DNA of 5,128 bases from Myxococcales bacterium. Its GTDB lineage: Bacteria; Myxococcota_A; Bradymonadia; Bradymonadales; Bradymonadaceae. Location of the stretch: NCBI GenBank assembly GCA_007120615.1, contig SKNI01000303.1:1-5128 (forward strand), written 5' to 3'. Under the pieces are notes generated by a model that worked only from the letters and a program-made list of their open reading frames with translations, did no database searches and was not told the DNA's origin. Numbering within the stretch: position 1 is the stretch's first letter; every line of letters begins with the position of its first letter. The position numbers and the translations under genes are program-made. Below are positions 1 to 4,062 of this stretch, piece by piece.

Positions 1-27
1 ACCGCCTGTTGTCGATGGGGCGAGTCT

Positions 28-174
28 TTAAGGGTTGTGACGCTGTGAGTTGACCGTCGTCGTCTGCTCCGGGGTATCCGCCAGATTATCATGCTCTCCG
101 GTGCTCTCACTGGTATGAAAGAGTCTTAGATAATGTCCCACCTCGTGGCCGATCAGTACAAACGCACACGCCGT
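28..174 (-). pseudogene. Remnant of an M43-like (pappalysin/cytophagalysin type) zinc metalloprotease
   Basis: The open frame runs from 303 down to the stop codon at 28-30, but only the part from about 165 to 64 looks like a known protein. It contains HEVGHYLRLFH (codons at about 147-115), a complete zinc-binding HExxHxxxxxH, followed by HTSES and LADTPEQ. M43 proteases typically have HExGHxxGLxHT followed after a short gap by a DTP motif, so the family match is good. The Gly normally between the second and third zinc His is Arg here, which fits decay. The residues before the motif (from about 175 up to 280) come from a repeat arm rather than from a protease domain, no signal peptide or propeptide is present, and the frame stops soon after DTP, before the usual Met-turn region. 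A working protease domain is several times longer. I read it as a truncated, probably inactive fragment; a frameshifted continuation left of the window is possible. Confidence 0.6.
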
Positions 175-280
175 TGCCGTCAAGGCGCTCAGTCTAAGCG
201 CCGCGCCGAGCGTGAGCGAGGCCTCTGTAGCCGGGGATAGAGCGAGGCGTAGTTTCAGCCGAGCCATCCCCGGGGTCGGC
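175..280 (-). repeat. Arm A of a diverged inverted repeat (partner at 431-542)
   Basis: Read on the minus strand, this stretch matches 431-542 read on the plus strand. Exact shared blocks are 263-279 with 432-448 (around CGACCCCGGGGATGGC), 219-240 with 477-498 (22 bases), 199-208 with 511-520, and 175-188 with 529-542 (GCGCCTTGACGGCA). The first interval differs in length by 6 bases between the arms; the outer 66 bases are of equal length in both. Similarity stops at 175, exactly where the M43-like remnant begins. Both arms translate in the same frame as LSPATEA followed by similar residues, but there is no sign that this is a real protein. Confidence 0.75.
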
Positions 281-284
281 GTGG

Positions 285-305
285 GAGTGCTGGAACTTCG
301 CACTC
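285..305. other. Small perfect hairpin between the repeat arms
   Basis: GAGTGC (285-290) and GCACTC (300-305) are perfect reverse complements separated by a 9-base loop. It lies just inside arm A. No T-run follows on either strand, so it is unlikely to be a rho-independent terminator. It may be part of the repeat structure; function unknown. Confidence 0.4.
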
Positions 306-349
306 TATTCGATCGTGGGAGCCTGGAAAGATTTCTAAAAAGAAGCGTG

Positions 350-430
350 GTTCAGGTCTGTCACGATCGCAGAAAGCAGGGAGTTCAGGATTGTCACGAT
401 CGAAGAGACCACCGAGTCCAGGGCTTAGAC
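350..430. repeat. 33-bp-period tandem repeat, two clear copies and a degenerate third
   Basis: Unit 1 is 350-382 and unit 2 is 383-415. Both begin GTTCAGG, share TGTCACGATCG and then AGA, and are purine-rich at the end. A third degenerate copy begins at 416 with GTCCAGGGCTTAGACG and runs into repeat arm B. The period of 33 is a multiple of three, so one plus frame shows an 11-residue repeat (VQVCHDRRKQG, VQDCHDRRDHR), but this frame has no credible start, RBS or domain and is probably not translated. The octamer CACGATCG occurs at 362-369 and 395-402 and, inverted, at 310-317. Confidence 0.7.
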
Positions 431-542
431 GTCGACCCCGGGGATGGCGGAATGGCTCAAACAGCGAGCCATTCCTCTATCCCCGGCTACAGAGGCCTAC
501 GCTGCGCTCCGGCGCGGCGCAAAACTGCGCGCCTTGACGGCA
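431..542 (+). repeat. Arm B of the diverged inverted repeat (partner at 175-280)
   Basis: This is the plus-strand copy of the repeat described for 175-280, with a net 6-base insertion between the first two conserved blocks. The two arms flank about 150 bases holding a hairpin and the 33-bp tandem repeat. An open frame (444-728) crosses this arm and continues antisense into the end of the beta-barrel gene; I do not regard it as a gene. The stretch from 543 to 646 contains an imperfect hairpin (GAGGGTGCT at 580-588 against AGCACCTC at 607-614) and nothing else I can name. The 304-646 interval therefore holds repeats but no supported gene. Confidence 0.75.
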
Positions 543-646
543 GCTGCTCGGAGACGTGAGGTGGAGACTTTTGTTCGTGGAGGGTGCTCGAAGTCCAGAC
601 CCTGTAGCACCTCGTCTTTCATAGCCCCGAAGCCGACCGATGGACG

Positions 647-1414
647 TCAAAACCGAAAGGTCGCTCCCAACTGGGGTCCGCTGGTGTGGATCTGGAGATT
701 GAGTTCCTCACTGGCGAAGTCGATGTAGAGATGGCGATAACCGAGTTCGAGCCCCACCCGGTTGAGCGAGAGGCCGACGGCTCCGTAGAGCTGCCAGGTG
801 ACCTGGGAGGCCCTTCCGAAGCCGGCTCCGCCAAAGTCGGCATAGAGAGGAAAGTAGATCGGCAGCGGGGTCTCGACGCGGCCGCGGACGCCGATCAGCG
901 GGTCCACCCATCGCTGGCGAGTGAGCAGATCGGCGTGAACGAAGCGAAGTCCCACCATAGGCCCCAGGGAAAAATATCGATGGGGCTCAAATAACCAGTT
1001 CATCATGGTGGTGGAGACGAACCGGCGTTCCTGAAGGGTGGGCTCTTCGGAGTCGATCTGCGCGGTCTCGTAGTCCAGATAATTGAGGTCCACCAGCAGG
1101 CTGACCCGACACCAACCGACCTCGGCGGAGAACCCCACGCCGGGATCAATATTGTTGAGCATCTGTGCCGTATTGGCGTTGACCGCGGTGGTGGTATCGA
1201 AGGCCTCGACATCGCCGAAGATGCCGGGGGTCCACAGATAGGGGGTGACGTTGAAAAACCATCGGTGGTCCACGAAGCGGTAGGGTTCGGCTTTGCAGGG
1301 GTCGGCGCTACCGGTGTCATATCGGGAGGTGTCTTCCGCGGCGGCGATTCCACACCACAACAGGATAAACCCGATCACAATGACAGAAGATGTGCTCCGT
1401 ACTAACGTGTTCAT
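647..1414 (-). CDS. Outer-membrane beta-barrel protein, 'PYLW' type
   Basis: The 255-residue product begins with a classic Sec signal peptide (hydrophobic residues 10-24, GIAAA before a likely cleavage at about 26) and ends in GATFRF, the terminal aromatic residue expected of barrel proteins inserted by BAM. It has alternating polar/hydrophobic strands, NVTPYLWTPGIFGDV near residues 55-69, LLVDLNYLDY (107-116), GLRF (155-158), WVDPLIGVR (169-177), FGGAGFG (194-200) and LELGYRHLYIDF (222-233). From memory this order of motifs matches a widespread, functionally uncharacterised family of proteobacterial outer-membrane proteins of about 250-290 residues, so the protein looks complete. Two cysteines (40 and 102) could form a disulfide. 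I chose the ATG at 1414 over an upstream alternative at 1480 because the signal peptide starts there and a G-rich/AAGAG ribosome-binding region lies directly upstream. It is divergently oriented from the next gene. Transport substrate or structural role unknown. Confidence 0.85.
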   Translation of the reverse strand: MNTLVRSTSSVIVIGFILLWCGIAAAEDTSRYDTGSADPCKAEPYRFVDHRWFFNVTPYLWTPGIFGDVEAFDTTTAVNANTAQMLNNIDPGVGFSAEVGWCRVSLLVDLNYLDYETAQIDSEEPTLQERRFVSTTMMNWLFEPHRYFSLGPMVGLRFVHADLLTRQRWVDPLIGVRGRVETPLPIYFPLYADFGGAGFGRASQVTWQLYGAVGLSLNRVGLELGYRHLYIDFASEELNLQIHTSGPQLGATFRF

Positions 1415-1425
1415 CTCTTCCCCCC
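1415..1425 (-). promoter_or_regulatory. Ribosome-binding region for the beta-barrel gene
   Basis: On the minus strand a run of six G followed by AAGAG sits immediately before the ATG at 1414. It is not a perfect GGAGG but is purine-rich and supports this start over the in-frame start 66 bases upstream, which would add 22 residues before the signal peptide. Confidence 0.5.
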
Positions 1426-1460
1426 AGGTTATGGTTTTCAGCGCTGTCCAATGGAAAGCG

Positions 1461-1466
1461 TTTATA
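1461..1466 (-). promoter_or_regulatory. Possible -10 box for the beta-barrel gene
   Basis: TATAAA on the minus strand lies about 47 bases before the ATG at 1414. No good -35 hexamer is found 16-18 bases further upstream, so this is only a candidate. It would give a leader of about 40 bases. Confidence 0.3.
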
Positions 1467-1517
1467 CTGAAGTTACACACCGATCGCGATTCGGGGACTT
1501 TCCAGGCGGAGCATCTC

Positions 1518-1549
1518 TTGACGGGATGTCGGTCCTGGCCAACTATGAA
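1518..1549 (+). promoter_or_regulatory. Possible promoter for the 228-residue membrane protein gene
   Basis: TTGACG at 1518-1523 resembles a -35 box. The best -10-like hexamer is TATGAA at 1544-1549, but the spacing of 20 bases is longer than optimal. A leader of roughly 55 bases would result. Weak candidate. Confidence 0.25.
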
Positions 1550-1612
1550 TTCATATCACCCACAAGCCTGGCGCAGGATACCGGGTCAACTCGATGCCAA
1601 AGTGAGACCAAG

Positions 1613-2299
1613 ATGAATACGGACGACCAGATTTCCCGGCCTGACTCCCATTCTCCGGATGGCGACGGTCCCCGACCGGGCCAGCAACGAGCCAGAAAGC
1701 CCGCTAAAAAGAAGGGCATGAGTCCCCTGTTGATGGTGATCCTGGTCTTCGTGGGGCTGGGCGGTCTGGGGTTTCTACTCTGCCTCGGCGGCGGGTTCTT
1801 TCTCTACAGTCAGTCCGATTTTGAATTCGACGACGATCCCGAGGTCGTCATCTCGCAGACCGCCGAGATGATGGAGATCGAGATTATGGAGGGTCTGGAG
1901 CCGGTCAGTTCGGTCCATATCAATATGCTGGTGATGTCGATTACGGTCGTCGGATACGAACGAGAAGAGGGCGGTGCGTTTTTGCTGCTTGGCGAGGTCG
2001 ATGTGGCGATGAGCGCCATGGATGATGAGGAGATGGAGCGGGAGGTGCGTGGTTCGCTGGCCGGTGAGGACAATTCTCTTCGGGTTGAAGAGGTGGAGGT
2101 TCGAGACTTCGAGATTCGCGGGGAAACTGTGGAATTTGAATTTGCTCGCGGTGAAGACCGAGAGACGGGGACTCCCGCTCGGGAGGTCTCCGGTGTATTT
2201 GCCGGGCGGTCCGGTAAGCGAGCCATCATGATGCTGCAGATGGAGGAGGAGCATTATGATGATGAGGCCGTTATTGCCATGATCGAGTCGATTCGGTGA
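1613..2299 (+). CDS. Single-pass membrane protein with acidic soluble domain, unknown function
   Basis: The 228-residue product has three parts. Residues 1-36 are polar and end in a basic cluster (RARKPAKKKG), indicating a cytoplasmic N-terminus by the positive-inside rule. Residues 37-65 form one transmembrane helix rich in Leu, Val and Gly. Residues 66-228 are a strongly acidic domain, presumably periplasmic, with predicted alternating strands: VSSVHINMLVMSITVVGYE, LRVEEVEVRDFEIRGETVEFEFARGED, REVSGVFAGRSGKRAIMMLQMEEE and a final helix YDDEAVIAMIESIR. I have a faint recollection of similar hypothetical proteins in Planctomycetes and Myxococcota-like genomes, ending in a comparable 'mLQvpEEeYDeeavv.miESI' pattern; this is recollection, not a search. 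The ATG at 1613 was chosen because the in-frame upstream extension to 1451 encodes residues unrelated to a membrane protein; the RBS (GTGAGA, 1602-1607) is weak. No lipobox or enzymatic motif is visible. Confidence 0.8.
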   Translation: MNTDDQISRPDSHSPDGDGPRPGQQRARKPAKKKGMSPLLMVILVFVGLGGLGFLLCLGGGFFLYSQSDFEFDDDPEVVISQTAEMMEIEIMEGLEPVSSVHINMLVMSITVVGYEREEGGAFLLLGEVDVAMSAMDDEEMEREVRGSLAGEDNSLRVEEVEVRDFEIRGETVEFEFARGEDRETGTPAREVSGVFAGRSGKRAIMMLQMEEEHYDDEAVIAMIESIR

Positions 2300-2301
2300 G
2301 G

Positions 2302-2325
2302 GAGGCTAACCGAAAGGTCAGCTTT
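2302..2325 (+). terminator. Hairpin after the membrane-protein gene, possible weak terminator
   Basis: A stem of about ten pairs closes a GAAA tetraloop (2312-2315): GGCTAACC on the 5' side against GGTCAGCTT on the 3' side, with one A/C mismatch and G-U pairs near the base. It starts three bases after the TGA at 2297-2299. Only three T follow within the stem base, so intrinsic termination would be weak; it could equally protect the transcript end. Confidence 0.35.
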
Positions 2326-2389
2326 GTGGTGGAGAGTCCTTCGTTTTATTGGAATCGACCTCTGGCTCACCCCCCTCGAAAGTGGAACC

Positions 2390-2418
2390 TTGACTCTAGA
2401 TAATCCTATTTTTATCTT
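2390..2418 (+). promoter_or_regulatory. Sigma70-like promoter upstream of the BspA-type lipoprotein pair
   Basis: TTGACT (2390-2395, five of six matches to TTGACA) and TATCTT (2413-2418, four of six to TATAAT) are separated by exactly 17 bases, with an AT-rich spacer. Transcription would start near 2425, giving a leader of about 50 bases. An inverted repeat, AGATAA (2398-2403) against TTATCT (2412-2417), lies inside the promoter and overlaps the -10 box, which could be an operator, though it is short. The placement suggests the lipoprotein genes are transcribed separately from the gene before them. Confidence 0.5.
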
Positions 2419-2439
2419 GGGGTACTTCTTTTCAACATG

Positions 2440-2454
2440 GCAGCAGATTGCTGC
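2440..2454 (+). other. Perfect hairpin in the leader of the first lipoprotein gene
   Basis: GCAGCA (2440-2445) and TGCTGC (2449-2454) form a perfect six-pair stem with a three-base loop, ending 11 bases before the GGTGAG ribosome-binding site and 20 before the start codon. It could influence translation or mRNA stability; no known riboswitch class is recognisable. Confidence 0.35.
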
Positions 2455-2465
2455 AGATAAAAATC

Positions 2466-2471
2466 GGTGAG
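2466..2471 (+). promoter_or_regulatory. Ribosome-binding site for the first lipoprotein gene
   Basis: GGTGAG lies three bases before the ATG at 2475, rather close, but together with the lipoprotein signal sequence that starts there it favours this start over the TTG at 2448. Confidence 0.45.
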
Positions 2472-2474
2472 TAC

Positions 2475-4019
2475 ATGAAGGTTATTTGGCGTATTGTTAT
2501 ATTGTTTTTGAGCGTGATTTTTGCAGCAGGCTGCGGGCTCTTTACGGATCTGGAAAACATTGATTTTGACGGGGAAATTATCGAGAGCGATGCCGGTAAT
2601 GGGGACGGCCCGGGCGACTCCGATGGCGATGGGGATGGCGATGAGCCCGACGGTGGGGATAGCGACACTGGTGATTCGGACGGCGACGGAGAGGATGATC
2701 AATTTGTCCTGGAGGTCGAATCTTTCTGGCGTCAGGTCGTAGATAGCGGCGGCGATCAATATGAAGTCTTTGGGGAGGTCACGATCGATATTTTGTGCCA
2801 ACCGCAAGAGTGCGAGTTGGTCGAGTGCGTCTTCGAGGTCCCCGGGGCTTCGGAGCGAATCATCGATCCCTGTGCGGAACAAGTGGTCGAACGGCTACCC
2901 CTCACGACAGATTGGGATTTTACGGTCACCGCAGAACTGAATGAGGAAATACGGCAAAAGGCCATTTCCGGTCGGGTCAGCGTGGAGCCATTTGAGTCGA
3001 GGTGGGCCCCGAGCGAGGACCAACAGGTCGTTTTGCCACTCGTGGGTGGGGGAGATTATGACTTCATCGTAGAGCGCGAGGGGAGCGGGCAAGTCGTCCA
3101 TATCACCGATGGTGCCGACGCTGTGATCACAGACATTTTGGAGGAAACCACTCTCTCGATCCGTGGCACCATCGAAGGGTGGTCGTTTCGAGAGAGTGAC
3201 CATGACACCGATGCGACCACTCTGATTAAAGTTCAGAAGTGGGGGCCGCTGTTATTGGGACCCGACACGACGGGTCATTTTCAGGGAGCTTCCAACCTTC
3301 AGATCACCGCGGATGATTGGCCCGATTTGAGCGAGGTGACCTCCCTGGCCCACTCGTTTCGAGGGACTGTTAACCTGGACGAGATCCCGGGAGTAGAGGA
3401 CTGGGAGGTGGCCCATATCACCGATATGAGGTCATTATTTATGGAATCGGCATTCGCCGGAGAGCTTAACCCCTGGGACGTATCATCGGTGACCGATATG
3501 AGTTCGATGTTTCGGGAGGCGCAGTCTTTCAATGGGGAGATCGATACCTGGGACGTGTCTTCGGTGACCGATATGAGTTCGATGTTTTCTCAAGCCGTTG
3601 AATTTGATCGTGCGATAGGAGATTGGGACGTATCGTCGGTGACCGATATGAGTTCGATGTTTCAGGCAGCCGAATCATTCAACCAGGTGGTCGGCGGTTG
3701 GGATGTATCTTCGGTTACGGATATGAGTTTTATGTTCGATGGGGCCACTGGCTTCGATGGAAGGGTCGAAAATTGGGAGGTTTCATCGGTGACCACCATG
3801 GAGAGCATATTTCGGGAGGCCGCTCTGACGGACACCAATTATAGTCGATTACTCGACTCATGGAGTGAACAGGACGTTCAAGATGGGGTCAATTTTCATG
3901 CAGGCGGGGCCAGGCCCAGCGAACCGGAAGCGGAAGGTTGGCGAGAGATGTTGGTCGATGAATTCTGTTGGATAATCGAAGACGGAGATGGAGTTCATGA
4001 GGGTGATAATTGTGATTGA
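2475..4019 (+). CDS. BspA-type leucine-rich-repeat surface lipoprotein (DUF285), first of a tandem pair
   Basis: The 514-residue product starts with a lipoprotein signal peptide: hydrophobic residues 3-18 and AAGC with the lipid-bearing Cys at 20; Gly at +2 is compatible with export to the outer membrane. Residues about 38-76 are an Asp/Gly-rich tether. Residues 77-178 form a beta-rich module with Cys108, 113, 118 and 133. Residues 188-250 correspond to the PKD-like domain of BspA proteins but lack its DWGDGT motif. From about 281 a degenerate repeat leads into six BspA/DUF285 repeats with Trp at 310, 334, 359, 384, 409 and 434 (WDVSSVTDMSSMF core). The C-terminal part (about 455-514, NYSRLLDSWSEQDVQDGV...EFCWIIEDGDG) matches the usual closing segment of such proteins and ends DGDGVHEGDNCD. 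The family is associated with adhesion and host or cell contact; a role in attachment is inference. A paralog follows 43 bases downstream, so the two are likely co-transcribed. Confidence 0.9.
   Translation: MKVIWRIVILFLSVIFAAGCGLFTDLENIDFDGEIIESDAGNGDGPGDSDGDGDGDEPDGGDSDTGDSDGDGEDDQFVLEVESFWRQVVDSGGDQYEVFGEVTIDILCQPQECELVECVFEVPGASERIIDPCAEQVVERLPLTTDWDFTVTAELNEEIRQKAISGRVSVEPFESRWAPSEDQQVVLPLVGGGDYDFIVEREGSGQVVHITDGADAVITDILEETTLSIRGTIEGWSFRESDHDTDATTLIKVQKWGPLLLGPDTTGHFQGASNLQITADDWPDLSEVTSLAHSFRGTVNLDEIPGVEDWEVAHITDMRSLFMESAFAGELNPWDVSSVTDMSSMFREAQSFNGEIDTWDVSSVTDMSSMFSQAVEFDRAIGDWDVSSVTDMSSMFQAAESFNQVVGGWDVSSVTDMSFMFDGATGFDGRVENWEVSSVTTMESIFREAALTDTNYSRLLDSWSEQDVQDGVNFHAGGARPSEPEAEGWREMLVDEFCWIIEDGDGVHEGDNCD
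2586..2702 (+). repeat. Low-complexity GAY-GGN coding repeat (Asp/Gly tether)
   Basis: Codons for Asp and Gly, with some Ser, Glu and Pro, alternate over about 39 residues of the first lipoprotein (DGDGDGDEPDGGDSD and similar). Such linkers hold surface domains away from the membrane and could bind calcium; the DNA is prone to in-frame length change. Confidence 0.7.
3402..3845 (+). repeat. Six tandem 72-75-bp repeats encoding the BspA leucine-rich repeats
   Basis: Units start at the Trp codons at 3402, 3474, 3549, 3624, 3699 and 3774; the first unit is 72 bases, the next four exactly 75 (25 residues). The first 39 bases of the units at 3474, 3549 and 3624 differ at only one or two positions, always at third codon positions (for example the variable Ser codon TCA/TCT/TCG), whereas the second half of each unit varies freely in protein sequence. 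The last unit is degenerate. Confidence 0.9.
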
Positions 4020-4051
4020 GATGAATGGTTGAAAATGTTGATGAGAAGAAG

Positions 4052-4056
4052 AGGAG
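4052..4056 (+). promoter_or_regulatory. Strong ribosome-binding site for the second lipoprotein gene
   Basis: AGGAG within a purine-rich run lies six bases before the ATG at 4063, an ideal distance. It fixes the start of the second lipoprotein. No terminator or promoter is visible in the 43 bases between the two genes. Confidence 0.75.
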
Positions 4057-4062
4057 AAAGTC

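Noticed and set aside
350..430. Short CRISPR array
   Set aside because: The units are directly adjacent and similar over their whole length, with no unique spacers and no cas genes nearby.
212..559. Plus-strand open frame of 115 residues including the 11-residue repeat
   Set aside because: It runs through both repeat arms and the tandem repeat; the periodic peptide is explained by the 33-bp DNA period, and there is no RBS or recognisable protein.
580..614. Hairpin as rho-independent terminator of the beta-barrel gene
   Set aside because: The stem is imperfect with a large loop and no T-run follows on the minus strand.
444..728. Plus-strand open frame of 94 residues across repeat arm B
   Set aside because: Its first part is the repeat arm and its last part is antisense to the beta-barrel gene; no RBS, domain or plausible composition supports it.
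686..994. Plus-strand open frame of 102 residues
   Set aside because: It is antisense to the 3' half of the beta-barrel gene, which carries the real protein signals.
1451..1612. N-terminal extension of the 228-residue membrane protein
   Set aside because: The extension of 54 residues has no protein features and overlaps the divergent promoter region; the ATG at 1613 gives a normal membrane protein N-terminus.
1775..2254. Minus-strand open frame of 159 residues
   Set aside because: It is antisense to the membrane protein gene, whose plus frame has a coherent membrane helix and acidic domain.
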